In this document: piece by piece, positions 11,190 to 22,653 of the stretch
Numbering within the stretch: position 1 is the first letter of the stretch
Layout of the letters: every line of letters starts with the position of its first letter
NCBI GenBank assembly: GCA_030704615.1
Contig: CM060734.1
Span: forward strand, 8,246,001-8,310,000
Length of the DNA stretch: 64,000 nucleotides
Direction: 5' to 3'
From: Takakia lepidozioides
Taxonomy: Eukaryota; Streptophyta; Takakiopsida; Takakiales; Takakiaceae
Notes under the pieces: generated by a model
The model's database searches: none
What the model saw: only the letters and a program-made list of their open reading frames with translations
What the model was told of the DNA's origin: nothing
Position numbers and translations under genes: made by a program

Positions 11190-14050
11190 TTGAGACTTGG
11201 CCAGTATGTTCAATGTAAGAGGCCCCAGGGTAATATAAGATCAATCAAAATTTGTTCAATGGGCCAACGGATGGTTGCCCATCCAAATGATTTTCGTTCG
11301 CTTTGAGACTTGGCCAGTGTGTTCAATGTAACATCTGATAGGTCCCAGTGTAATATGAGATCAATTGAAACTCGTTCGATGGGCCAATGAGGCTTTCACT
11401 TGTCATCTAGTTTTTGTTCATTGCGAAAAAGAAATCCTGCAATGCGTGCACGGCTATTGCACCCATTGAACGGATGTGGTTGAAGCCCTTCTTTTGCCCG
11501 CATGTGCTTGAACATGTGTGCGACACATGTGCGGTTCTTCATAAAGAGTTTTGCAATAGTGAGCGAAGAGAACATTTTTTTTTGGGGACATTTTTTATTG
11601 GTCCAAATTTTGGCAGGGGAGTAGCGGTGGGATGCTTGAAGCCACAGAACAAAATTGAGCCAAAAAAAAATCGATACGTGCCAGAAACCCCCGATGAAAG
11701 GCAATGCAAACCTATTTATTGGCTTAAAATTAATTTAAATTCAATTAAATTCTAGAATGGCTTGAGGGGTGAGCGCGTCGATGGGGAGGCAAATGAAGTA
11801 GAACACAAATAAAAGTTTGGAGTGCAAAACAGGGAAGAAATTGTGGTTTTGGTCCAAATGAATTTTGTTCGCTCCCAAATTTGGCACGCATGTTGCATAT
11901 GGAGTCATTACACGCCCCATTCAGCCGATGTTGTGTCATGGAACGCGATGATCGCAGGATATGCAGGGGCGTGGGATGGAGGCTTTGCAGACGTATCCTT
12001 GAGCAAATGATGCATGAAGGAAAAGTGGAGGAGGAGAGGATACAAGGAGAAGCTCACAACATTCTTGCGAGCTCACCGTTCTTGGGAGAGTCAGCTTGGT
12101 CTTTTCGATTGATCTCATATTAGTTCGGGATCTGTGAAAGGGCGTCTCAAACGTACTGGCTAAGTTTGGAAGCAAACAAAAATGATTTGGATGGGCAACC
12201 ATCCATTCACCTGTTGAATGTATTCCGTTGGATCTGCTATTACTTTGGGACCTATTGGACTGCGTTTCGCGTGCTTATGATTTTTTTTTCAGTCCATTTT
12301 TTAATGGGGCGTATAATGGCTCCATATGCAAAACAATGGCTCAATTTTGTTCTGCGGCTTCAAGCATCCCACCGCTACTCCCCCGCCAAAATTTGGACCA
12401 ATAAAAAATGTCCAAAAAAAAAAGTGTTTTCTTCGCTCACTTTTGCAGAACTCTCTATGAAGAGTGCATGAAATATAACACAAACCAAGTTTGGGTGCAA
12501 AACAGGGAAGAGACTGTGGTTTTGGGTCCAAATGAATTTTATTCGCTCCCAAATTTGGCACGCACGTTGCATATGGAGTCATTACACGCCCCATTCAAAA
12601 ACAGAATGAAAAAAAAATCATGAGCACACGAAACGCAATCCAACAGGTCCCAAAGTAATAGCAGATCCAACGGAATACATTCAACGGGTGAACGGATGGT
12701 TGCCCATCCAAATCATTTTTGTTTGCTTCCAAACTTTGCCAGTATGTTCGAGACACCCTCTCACAGGTCCCGGACTAATATGAGATCAATCGAAATTCAT
12801 TCGATGGCTCAACGGATGGTTGGCCATCGAAATGATTTTGGTTCGCTTTGAGACTTGGCCACTATGTTCAATGTGCCATGTAAGAGGCCCCAGAGTAATA
12901 TGAGATCAATCGAAATTCGTTCAATGGGCCAACAGATGGTTGCCCATCCAAATGATTTTTTTTCGCTTTGAGACTTGGCCAGTGTGTTCAATGTACCATC
13001 TGATAGGTCCCAGTGTAATATGAGATCAATTGAAATTGGTTCGATGGGCCGATGAGGCGTTCACTTGTCATCTGGTTTTTGTTCTTTGCGAAAAAGAAAT
13101 CATGCAATGCGTGCACGACTATTGCACCCATTGAACGGATATGGTTGAAGCCCCTCTTTTGCCCGCATGTGCTTGAACATGTGTGTGACACATGTGCGGA
13201 GACACAACAGACGAATAAATCATTTGCCTCCCCATCGACGCGCTCACCCCTCAAGCCATTCAAGAATTTAATTGAATTTAAATTAATTTTAAGCGAATAA
13301 ATATGTTTGCACTCCCTTTCATCGGGGGTTTCTGGCACGCATCGATTTTGTTTTTGGCTCAATTTTGTTCTGCGGCTTCAAGCATCCTACCGCTACTCCC
13401 TCGCCAAAATTTAAACCAATAAAAAATGTCCCAAAAAAAAAGTATTCTCTTCGCTCACTATTGCAGAACTCTCTATGAAGAGTGCATGAAGTAGAACACA
13501 AATGAAGTTTGGAGTGCAAAACAGGAAGAAATTGTGGTTTTGGGTCCAAATGAATTTTGTTCGCTCCCAAATTTGGCACGTGCGTTGCATATGGAGTCAT
13601 TACACGCCCCATTCAAAAATAGAATGAACATGAGCACGTGAAACGCAGTCCAACAGGTCCCAAAGTAATAGCAGATCAAACTGAATACATTCAACGGGTG
13701 AACGGATGGTTGCCCATCCATTATTTTTGTTTGCTTCGAAACTTTGCCAGTACGTTTGAGACACCCTCTCACAGGTCCCGGACTAATATGAGATCAATCG
13801 AAATTCATTCGATGGCTCAACAGATGGTTTGCCATTGAAATGATTTTGGTTCGCTTTGAGACTTGGCCAGTATGTTCAATGTACCATGTAAGAGGCCCCA
13901 GAGTAATATGAGATCAATCAAAATTCGTTCAATGGGCCAACGGATGGTTGCCCATCCAAATGATTTTTGTTCGCTTTGAGACTTGGCCAGTGTGTTCAAT
14001 GTACCCTCTGATAGGTCCCAGTGTAATATGAGATCAATCGAAATTATTTT
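11190..14050. repeat. Foldback/satellite block of ~125-bp and longer units
   Basis: A unit containing CAACGGATGGTTGCCCATCC, TTTGAGACTTGGCCAGTGTG and TAATATGAGATCAAT recurs at about 11.2, 11.3, 12.7, 12.8, 12.9, 13.7, 13.8 and 13.95 kb. Longer modules are inverted: 11,580-11,810 matches the reverse complement of 13,215-13,430, and 12,160-12,345 matches the reverse complement of 12,560-12,735. A third module (TTGGTCCAAATGAATTTTGT to CACGCCCCATTC) recurs directly at 11.85, 12.52 and 13.54 kb. The arrangement resembles a foldback element or rearranged satellite. ORFs inside are repeat artefacts. Confidence 0.8.
11929..12045 (+). pseudogene. PPR-gene scrap inside the repeat block
   Basis: ADVVSWNAMIAGYAG is a textbook PLS-class pentatricopeptide motif, followed out of frame by an EQMMHEG-like piece. 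It abuts the repeat module ending CACGCCCCATTC and is absent from the other copies of that module, so it was captured or landed there later. The fragment covers less than one 35-residue repeat pair. A related scrap lies at 41,845-41,925. Confidence 0.6.
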
Positions 14051-14500
14051 GTGCTACGAGAACTTTGTGGGTATGTTCGTCATACATAGAAAGATCATAG
14101 ATTTTGCGAAATGATTATGAAATACGCAGGGACCAGACGAAATTTGTTTGGAAGACGACCGTTCGTAACTCGTTATAACTTATTGGTTAACATCAATTTT
14201 CCTTGTTCTCCAGCTTTCGGAGTTCATTGCAGATACCCACATACACGTTCTGACCAAATATGACACCATTGTAAATTTGTTTACAGGGTGAACCAGTTCT
14301 TCCCCATCACATGAGTGTAAATGTGAAGAAAACGCTACTCATGCAATTGAAATTGGCAGGTGCCGCACATGTGCATTGTGTATTAACAAAATTGGTGATA
14401 TACAAAATTGACGAAATGCTATCACTGTGTTTTCCAACAATATTCAAGGTACAACAAGAATGCACATTGTCTATATATTATGCTGCCAGTCATTAAAAGC

Positions 14501-15163
14501 CTAGTCGTCACTGTCCGAGGACAAGGAATGTGATGCTGTGGCCTGATTTGCACTGCTAATACGGAGAGCTTGCGACCGTGATCTCGTGGTCAATGAGGGG
14601 CCCAATGACATGTGATCAATTCTAGCCTGCATCCGCCTACTTTGCGGCGAAAGTTGACTTTCTTCTTCACTCTCACGACGTGGCGGAGGTGGATCGACAA
14701 CAAGTGCTCGGGCTACATGCAAATTGGCAACGAGGCCGTAATCCTTGCGTTCCTCATACTAGCAGTTTGTCAATTCACTGGACGCAAGAGTATGACCTCC
14801 ACGTACAACATGGCTGCCAAGGTGTACGGGATTTGGCTCTTTAAGAGAGGTTGATCCCACAATGCAATGCACCTCATTCGCCCTATGCTGGAAATGCAAG
14901 TTCATGCAAGACCTGGACTCTGCGTAATTGTTTCGGGTTTGCACGTCATGCCTATCTAAAGGCCACAATCGATTGATGTGGTACCACTTCACGAATTTTT
15001 TGCATCTCGTCATCGGCCACCTGCCCTCTTCTGCTAGTATGCTAGGCTCACCATATACTTCCCAATTTAAGTCTTGCCTTGACCCTTTGATTTTCTTAGG
15101 GGGCGGTCCATGTTCATTGGGGTCATCTCTTCCATGACGCTCATCGTCCTGACCCTCTGCCAT
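14501..15163 (-). pseudogene. Transposon accessory ORF with one in-frame TAG
   Basis: The minus frame runs from MAEGQDDERHGRDD at 15,163 through a TAG at about 14,759 and on in the same frame to SLSSDSDD at 14,501, about 221 codons in all. The N-terminus is acidic/basic and hydrophilic, the middle has WYHINRLWPLDRHDVQTRN, and the C-terminus is Ser/Asp-rich. I do not recognise the family. It lies just outside the left hairpin array of the hAT element and may be its second gene or belong to a neighbouring transposon. One nonsense codon is the only obvious lesion. Confidence 0.45.
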
Positions 15164-15533
15164 TTTGCAACAATCGGAGCAACACTAAACGAGGTTTACT
15201 AATAAGACGTAACTCTAAACCCTTCACCCTAAACGAGTTTGAGTATAGTTCCTAAAAGCTAATTTTGTAGAATAAAATGATCTTGAAAGCCAGAGGATGG
15301 CATATGGGAGTATTCTGCAACAATATCACAGAAATCGCGGCAAAAAATACCCCCCACCCAACCAATGGCCTCCTTCTCCACGTGATTACGTGTCGTGGAA
15401 TAATGAAATGCCACGCACACAGAAGTTGTGTGGAGAGGAAGTAAGGGGAGAATGAGCCTCCCTTGGCTTATATGCACCCCCCCCCCCCCCCCTTTCTCAG
15501 GCCACGCGCAGGACAAACCTTCTAGAAGCGACC

Positions 15534-16610
15534 ACCCACTTGGCGGTCGCTCCATTTTCCGAAAATAAAATAAATAAGCGACCACCAGCATTCGCGGTCG
15601 CTACATTTACAGTGACATTAAGAATTAAAGCGACTGCCAGTAATGGCGGTCGCTTCATTTCGAAAGAAATTGAAATAAAATCGTCATTTATAAAACTAAA
15701 ATAATTTACAGCGACCGCCAATAATGGCGGTCGCTCCATTTTCAAAACAATTAAAATAAAAACAACCACTAGTAATGGCGGTCGCTCCATTTCCAACAAA
15801 ATTAAAAAAAAACGACCGCCACTAATGGCGGTCGCTTCATTTCCAAAATAATTAAAATAAAAACGACCGCCAGTAATGGCCGTCGCTGTATGTACAAAAA
15901 ATGTATTCCCCCCCCCCCCGCCTCATTCCTCGCTCCACGCGCAGGGCAGACCTCGTAGAAGCGACCGGCACCTTCGCGGTCGCTCCATTTAAAAAATAAA
16001 TAAAAAATGATCGTCACTAATGGCGGTCGCTCCATTTCGAAAATAAAAAAAATAAAAGCGACCGCTAGTAATGGCGGTCGCTGCATTTTCTAAAAAAAAA
16101 AAACTTCAAGCGACCGCCAAGTAATGGAAGTGAGGGGAGAATGACTCAGAGCTTATATGCCCCCCGCCCCCCCCTCATTCTTCGCTCTACGCGCAGGGCA
16201 GACCTCGTAGAAGCGACCGCCACATTGGCGGTCGTTCCATTTAAAAAACAAAAAAAAACGACCGCCACAAATGACAGTTGGTCCATTTCGCAAAAAAAAA
16301 AAAAAAAACGACCGCCAGTAATGGCGGTCACTGCATTTACAAAAAAAAAAAAACTTCAAGCGACCGCCAGTAATGGAAGTGAGGGGAGAATGATGGCGGT
16401 CGCTCCATTTAAAAAACCCAAGAAAATGACTGCAAAATATGGCGGTTGATCCATTTTCCAAAATTAAAAAAAAAACGACCGCCAGTAATGGCGGTCGCTG
16501 AATTTACAAAAAAATAAAAAACGACCGCTATTACATCGCGTTCGTTGCATTTTCAAAGAATAAAAAATAAATGCGACCGCCAGTGATGCCAGTCGCTGCA
16601 TTAAAATAAA
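15534..16610. repeat. Left hairpin array, about 18 units of ~50 bp
   Basis: Each unit is a near-perfect inverted repeat, GCGACCGCC...GGCGGTCGC, with 3-7 loop bases (often AGTAAT) and an AT-rich spacer. A higher-order unit is also visible. A C-run followed by CGCGCAGGGCAGACCTCGTA recurs near 15,480, 15,905 and 16,155, and GGAAGTGAGGGGAGAATGA recurs near 15,435, 16,125 and 16,373. The array therefore grew by duplicating blocks. ORFs seen here are artefacts. Confidence 0.9.
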
Positions 16611-17154
16611 ATGAATGCAGAGTTGGAAGCATTGGCACAATTGTTCTTCATTCGACAAGCAAATCACCGAAAACAAACATAAGCAAGTGATGGTGTCTTT
16701 GGCCGACATTTTGGCCGATATACACATGGGCAACATCTTTTATTTCCCAACACATACACAACAGCAATACAAATACTCATAGTGACAATGATCACACTAA
16801 TATTACTTCACTACAGAAATGTAAACATGTCCACTAAAATGTGCTGATGCATGCCTAGAGCTGTTTTGCTTCAATTCCTTCTCCTGCTTCGACGGCAGAA
16901 CGAAGAAGATCCTAATCCTGATGCTCCGATGGGCTGAAAATCCGAGTCACCCTCGACTTCACCACCATTGCCATGATCAGTGCTGGAATCGTCCTCCCTA
17001 TCCGACCTCAAATGTTCAGGCCTTGAATCTGCAAGCGACCTCGAACCACATTTAGTTCTATCTGAGGTCGACTCCCACTCCGGTCTTGATTACCATCCAC
17101 GGTATCTGGCCTGTTTGTGGGCCGATCGCCTACAAAAGGTTGGACTGTTCTCTG

Positions 17155-18549
17155 TCATTTATGGACTTGGGACGCAATCGAAGGTGGTCTCGAAGGAGGT
17201 ACCGGAGGGGGGTCTGCCCGAGATGGACCGGCATTAGATGGTCCGACATGTGAGGAACCACGGGTCTGCTGCGCAACACGACGGTTAAGGTGGAATTGTA
17301 GTGACAGGTTGTCTTCATCCGAGGCTTCAACTTCCACCCGGTCCAATGCAGCAGAATGATGCATGCGTGTGGAAAACAGATCAACCCTGTTGCTTCTTAA
17401 TGTCCGTTGTGTTGATGAGGAGTTGGATCGGTTTTGGCATTGTGGTGGAGCTGGTCGTATCGGTGAGGCATGTTCCCGTCCCGTCAACTATACAATGGGT
17501 TCGACACCATCGTTTATATGAACAGGGTGCGTACGTCGCTCGGTCCTAGAAGTTCATCACCCTTAAGCTCCATTGGGGCACTACCGGTGGCTTCAGCGTG
17601 TAGTGGGGGGCGAGGGTCGACCCCAACTTCATTCTGAGGACCATGTTCTGGGGATGACACAATTGCAACTTCACCTTCATCTGCGACACGTACTTCCTCA
17701 AGAAGGTCATCAAAGGTCGGCTGGATATAAGCATCCTGCTCTGTGAACGTAAATGGGTCATACGCATTTTTGGGAGCATCATCGGATCCATCTTCACTAT
17801 CAGAGGCAGATGATTTCCTCTGAGATGATCTTCCCTCTGAAACTCAGTATCATCACTCATCGAATCTACCTCAGAAGCAGAGTCTTCGGAATGCAAATTC
17901 CTCTCATACCATGCTGCATCATCATCCGCTGCCCTCTCACGGAGCAGTCGGCAATTGGTATACACATACACCAATTTGTCAGCCATCGCGGGATTCAACC
18001 TGTTGCGAATCTTGTTGTGAACAAATGAGTAACTGCTCCAATTGCGTTCGCAAGATGAGGCAGAGCACACTTGAGCAAGAATACGCTTCGCAATGGGAGC
18101 CAATGTTCTTGCTCCAGCTCCAATCAGATCCCACCATTCATGTGACAACATATTGAGCTCTTTTGGATCCGGCATGCCCTCAAAAGAGTCGCGGCGATCT
18201 GAGAAGCATTGGTACTCGGATATAGCTATCTCTGCAATGTTCGGCGGAGTCAGTCACATGAGCACTCGCATGAGGCCGGCCTTGGCATCAGCGTCGTCTC
18301 GGAGCATGGTATTATCGAGCAAAAATGGATTGAGCAAAACACCCGCATAATTAAGTCTGTTCGATCCATCGAACGACGGTCATAAAATGCATCCGAAGCA
18401 CTGTCCGCAAGTTCAGGTTCCAAGGAGAATGGAGGATGCTTCAAAGATTGGACGTGCTTATCAAGATTTTGCATTAGTAACCATGCCTTGCCCATTACTG
18501 ATTGCTTTCCATCAAACTCCCGCAAGACGATTAACACCGGCTCTACCAT
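17155..18549 (-). pseudogene. hAT transposase C-terminal half with dimerisation domain
   Basis: Three minus-strand frames cover the end of the catalytic domain and the C-terminus. 18,175-17,546 contains the hAT signature CSASSCERNWSSYSFVHNKI followed by RNRLNPAMADKLVYVYTN, the C-terminal dimerisation region. 18,549-18,250 holds the preceding helical part and 17,487-17,155 a Ser/Pro-rich tail. hAT transposases act as multimers through this region. The copy is broken into separate frames by indels or unspliced introns, so it is probably inactive. Confidence 0.85.
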
Positions 18550-18633
18550 ATAAACAAAATTTTCACATTTCTTCTAGAAATCATCGCTCCGAATGCTATT
18601 CCGAACTTTTCGACTTTTGCCCAATGACTTGGC

Positions 18634-19237
18634 TTATCTGGAGTCCCGCAATGTCCGTGTGTACGCATCCCATTGAGGATCGATGATGGTGTGCTCTAGA
18701 CTGCTCTTCACCGTCACCAACCGATCCACCATCAAGAAGTTAGTGACAAAACAAGTTTCGTCTGGATTTCCTATATATTGCCAAAGGGACAGTGTGCGGA
18801 TGAATGACACAACGGTCTTTGCTCGCTTGACAAGTTGTTTCACCCACTGTTCTTTTCCCCAATCTACCAAAAGGAGGTCAAAGAGCAGCACAACCTTGAT
18901 AGTACATATGAGGATAACGTGCCAACAACATGTCTGCAGTGTTTCTCATGTTAGCGGCATTGTCTGTGCATATTTGCACGATTCTATCACGTCCGACCTG
19001 TTCGATGAAGTCCGTCAATAGTTGACATTGATAATGTCCATCTTTCTTCTTGCCGCTAGTGTCGACCGATCTCAAGAATTGTTCCCCAGCTGGACATACA
19101 AACATGACATTGAACAATGGTCTGTTTGTAACAGAACTCCAACCATCGGCACATATAGTGCTTCCACATTTTCTGATGCACTCGCCCGTCCTATCGTTGA
19201 CCTTTTGGGTAAGCTCGGTCATGACGTCTTCTAGCAA
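18634..19237 (-). pseudogene. hAT transposase catalytic region (DUF659)
   Basis: 19,237-18,878 has GSTICADGWSSVTNRPLFNV and IVQICTDNAANMRNTADMLL, the first and second Asp-containing blocks of the DUF659-type hAT catalytic core. 18,891-18,634 continues with KRAKTVVSFIRTLSLWQYIG and ETCFVTNFLMVDRLVTVKSS. Order and spacing agree with plant hAT proteins. A frame change near 18,885 separates the two parts. Confidence 0.85.
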
Positions 19238-19541
19238 TCATGTGCGGAGATTATGATAAGTCGGAGGCACGTACGTGGATCTGGACTCCGAGGTTGTTCT
19301 AACGGCAGAAACAAATGTTGGAAGCCTTGCCATATTAAATGATATGTTGGTCTCGAAGAAAAACAACGCCTATTTTTTTATCCAACTGCCTTTTTACAGA
19401 CAAGTTAAGACCTTCTTGCATGGATTGCTGCCGTAATCCTCTACTCCGTTGAAGTGTAGGGGTACAAAGATGTGTTGAAGCAGGTGTTGCTCCGGCTCAA
19501 CCCACTTGTCCAAGGACACCTGAAGCCTCACAAAAGTCGCC

Positions 19542-19931
19542 TTAGGTACTAATCGGGGCATCCTGACGGGAAGATGAAATGTTCTGCTCAGAGGTCATGT
19601 CCAGATCCAGAGACATTGGAATATTGCCTCCACACTGGGCAAAGTGGTTTTTTACCCGCATAGATGTTTTATGGCATAAACCCACCCCAGCGCTTTTCAC
19701 ACCTCTATAGCCGATGTGAGCGAACAACCGATCCTTACGATAAGAAAGCTTTAATCCACATAGGTTGCACTCAATACAACCAGTGATACTGATAGTGTTC
19801 GAGATTGCCGTATACCAAGGGCTCCAATCCTCCCTCATCTTCACCCAATATCCACTCCCCTGGGCCCTAGCGATGTAAGCAACAAAAAAACAGTCACCTA
19901 TAAATGAACGTGTTGTGAATGTAGAGTGCAA
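19542..19931 (-). pseudogene. hAT transposase N-terminal BED-like zinc finger
   Basis: ITGCIECNLCGLKLSYRKDR followed by LFAHIGY and a downstream CHK...VKNHFAQC region gives the Cys2...His/Cys pattern expected of the BED finger that binds hAT ends. It lies upstream, on the minus strand, of the catalytic part, as expected. Confidence 0.65.
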
Positions 19932-20267
19932 TGCGATAGCCCAACACTTCTACACCTGTCAGCAACCCAAGTGGGTCGATGCGGGTTGTTTTGAGCTTAT
20001 ACACAATCTGCTGAAGTGGCTTTGGTGGAAGCCATAACGACAAAATGTGCGCACCCTCTTCTTGGGCTACACTCACGTTCAATAGAAGAGAACATCCAAA
20101 GCAACCTCAAGTGTTTGCGCCAAAAGAAGTGAGGAGCTTGGTGACCCTGCTCCCTTATATATGATCCAGGAAGGATGAAAGTTAAATGAAAGTGAAATGA
20201 ATAAAGGACGAACCAATAGCGCCCACCCGAAAAAGGCGGTACAACCATATTTGTTATAATTTTGAAA

Positions 20268-20960
20268 TTAAGCGACCGCTAATACTGCGGTCGTTATTTT
20301 AATTTTTATGAAAAACAAGCGACCGCCACTATTGCGGTCGCTTTTATTTCTTTTCATTTTGTGAAATATTGCGGTCACTTCTATTTTGTATATTTTTAGA
20401 TTTAAGCGACCGCCCGTATGGCGGTCACTATTGTTTTTTATTTCAAAATATAATGCGACTGTCGGTATGGCGGTCGCTTCATTTGTTTATATATTTAAAA
20501 TAAAGCGACCGCCAATATGGTGGTCGCTTTTATTCTTAATATTTTCTTAAAAACGCGACCGCCAGTAAGGCGGTCGCTTTTAATCTTTATATTTTCAAGT
20601 TTAAGCGACCTCCAGGCTGGCGGTCACTTTTACTTTATATATTATTAAATTAAAGCAACCGCCTGTTTGGTGGTCGCAAATATTATATTAATTTAAAATA
20701 AGCGACCACCGGTGTGGCGGGTCGCTTTTATTTTCATATGTCGCTTGTTTTTTTTATATAATTTTAAATTTACCGACCGCCATATGACGGTCGTTTGTTT
20801 TTCTATATATTTTTGAAATCAAGCGACCGCCAAATGGCGGTCGCTTGTTTTTTTTTAATATTTTTGAAATTATCCGATCGCCATATGGCGGTCGCTTGTT
20901 CTGTATATATTTGCAAAATTGTGCGACCGCCAATACGACAGGCGGTCGCGTTCATTTTGT
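20268..20960. repeat. Right hairpin array, about 13 units of ~50 bp
   Basis: Same motif as the left array (AGCGACCGCC...GGCGGTCGCTT), with T/A-rich spacers. Loops vary (AATA, GTAA, CTATT, AATACGACA) while stems stay complementary. Period about 50 bp. It lies upstream of the minus-strand transposase start. Confidence 0.9.
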
Positions 20961-21062
20961 TGATTTTCAAAATGTATTTGCCACCGCCACCGTGTCGGCG
21001 ACGTGGCTGCTTAAGTAGCAGTATTTTACCTGGTACTATTTTTATCAGAATATTCCCCGAAC

Positions 21063-21135
21063 TTGACGTGACGGAGGTCCCGTCAACGTCAGGTCTGACA
21101 TGACCTGACGCTGACGAACGGACGTGACGTTGATA
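21063..21135. repeat. Cluster of TGACGT/ACGTCA motifs
   Basis: Within about 70 bp, the TGACG/CGTCA core occurs at least six times on both strands. It lies just beyond the right hairpin array. It could be the outer part of the hAT terminus or a binding-site cluster. Confidence 0.4.
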
Positions 21136-21569
21136 AGCAGGAGTCCCACCATGTCAGGCCCTCAACAGATCGAACGACTTCAAGGCAGTAGTTGTCTTCT
21201 CGAGATTGCTGACAGGCTCCTGGTGCACAGGTGCCCCGGTTGCTCGACCCCTCAGCTGTTCCTACTCCCAAGAAACCACCCACCAAATAAAAGCTTTCAG
21301 CTCCCTTACAAGGTAAGAGGTGACAGTGCCTCAAGCTGTGTATGCCCCATGCTTTATCCTAAGCATCACAAGCTGACCCTTTATCACTCTGTGGAGCGTC
21401 TTAGACTATATGCGTTCGCGCCGACGCTGTTCAACCTTGCTGCGGATTACATCAACACGGACCTCCCTGGACAGGCTTTGCTACTCTCTCTCCAAAGGTA
21501 CATGTATAATTTTCAACATAGGTATAAATCTCACCCCCCCTTTCTGGAGACACCTCCCCCCATCTGTAT

Positions 21570-21940
21570 CTTGTTTATCAAGATGATTGCAGGATGTGGT
21601 CTGCATGGTCATAGTCATGGTGCTTTCGAACTCTTTTGGCAAATACAAAGAGAAGGCATAAAGGCAGATAAGGTCATTTTTATTAGTATCCTCGGCGCAT
21701 GTGCCAGCCCAGCAGTTCTGGAATATTATAAATGGAGCAATTCGGACACCATCAAAGTTGGAATATTTGAGTCAGATTTTGCTGTGGAGAACACCCTTGT
21801 CCACATGTACTGGAAATGTGGGAGTGTGGCCGAAGCTCGACTAGTGTTTGACAGAATGCCTGAGCGAAACATTTTCTCCTGGAACGCCATAATTGCAAGG
21901 ATTTCTCAGCAAGGGCATGGTGCAGAGGCACTTGAACTAT
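21570..21940 (+). pseudogene. PLS-class PPR protein fragment
   Basis: Within a longer open frame (21,124-22,125), about 120 residues are clear PPR sequence: MIAGCGLHGHSHGAFELFWQ, KADKVIFISILGACASPAVL, FAVENTLVHMYWKCGSVAEA and MPERNIFSWNAIIARISQQG. These are L, S and P motifs in normal order, the kind used by organelle RNA-editing factors. A normal PPR gene has 10-20 repeats and E/DYW domains; this piece has about three. The upstream part of the frame and the downstream ~60 residues are unrelated, so it is a captured or truncated fragment that stays open. Confidence 0.75.
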
Positions 21941-21949
21941 CAGATATAC

Positions 21950-22084
21950 TTCAGCTGGCTGCAACCACACCCCAACGAAGCATCTTCTATGGAGGGAGCA
22001 TTCATCCCTGCTTTGAGATGACCCCTGGTTTCTCACAAATGAGCATCAAATTGGTGGGCGTCTCTATTGAAACTGAGTTTAATT
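21950..22084. repeat. Dispersed repeat copy A (partner at 54,858-54,986)
   Basis: About 130 bp with roughly 85% identity by eye to 54,858-54,986. Shared strings include GAAGCATCTTCTATGGAGGG and GATGACCCCTGGTTTCTC. Both copies lie near gene fragments of other families. The repeat family is not recognised. Confidence 0.75.
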
Positions 22085-22139
22085 GGCAAGAGCTTTGTCA
22101 TATCATAGGAATAATCTCCCTCTAGAAAATATTATGGAC

Positions 22140-22653
22140 TTGGAAGGAAATTCATCATGCAATCCCGTTATGCAATGTTATTTAAAATATCCGGCTTTCG
22201 AGTTCATCTATAGGAAAGAGGGGCAAACCACGCGCAATTCAATCTGAAAAAAAAATTTCCAAAAAAATCAATCAGAGGATGAGTTGCAGTTTTTGCGAAA
22301 ATGAAATCCACATTGTGCAAATGCGGCGCCGCATTTGCACGCTGAGGCCCGAGTAATGGTCGTTAGTGGGCCTAAAACCGCAAGATCTGCACCTATTACC
22401 GCGGAATGCGGTACCTTATTTCCAGGACCTTGATCCAATCACCCCACATCTGAGTGATTTTTCTATGAGCGCAAATATATATTCATGTTGCGCACCTCAC
22501 TTCGGTAAACTCCCCTTCAAGTCGTATTTACTTGCTTTGATGTGCTCTCCTAACTTCCAAATTGGCCGCTGGGCCAATTCGGAGCTTTGGCTGCTCACCG
22601 GGACATAACTGTCCGTCTTGCTCCTCCACTAGACCCTTGAACTATGGGGCCCA
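22140..22653. other. No gene recognised, probably CACTA 5' region
   Basis: Contains a GGCGCCGC/GCATTTGCAC-rich patch and short ORFs only. It precedes the CACTA transposase and is likely its leader. Confidence 0.35.

Larger units (their letters stand above)
15534..20960 (-). mobile_element. hAT-superfamily DNA transposon with hairpin arrays at both ends
   Basis: A minus-strand hAT transposase (19,931-17,155) lies between two arrays built from the same hairpin motif, AGCGACCGCC-N-GGCGGTCGCT (15,534-16,610 and 20,268-20,960). The shared motif on both sides is the main reason to treat it as one element. The 8-bp target duplication expected of hAT elements was not located, so the outer limits are uncertain; 14,501-15,163 may also belong. 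Confidence 0.7.

Noticed and set aside
15802-16461. Several ORFs with RPPLLAV-type repeats on both strands
   Set aside because: They are translations of the hairpin array.
15534-16610. CRISPR-like array
   Set aside because: Regular spacing of palindromes, but spacers are AT-rich and related to each other, and the context is a eukaryotic hAT transposon.
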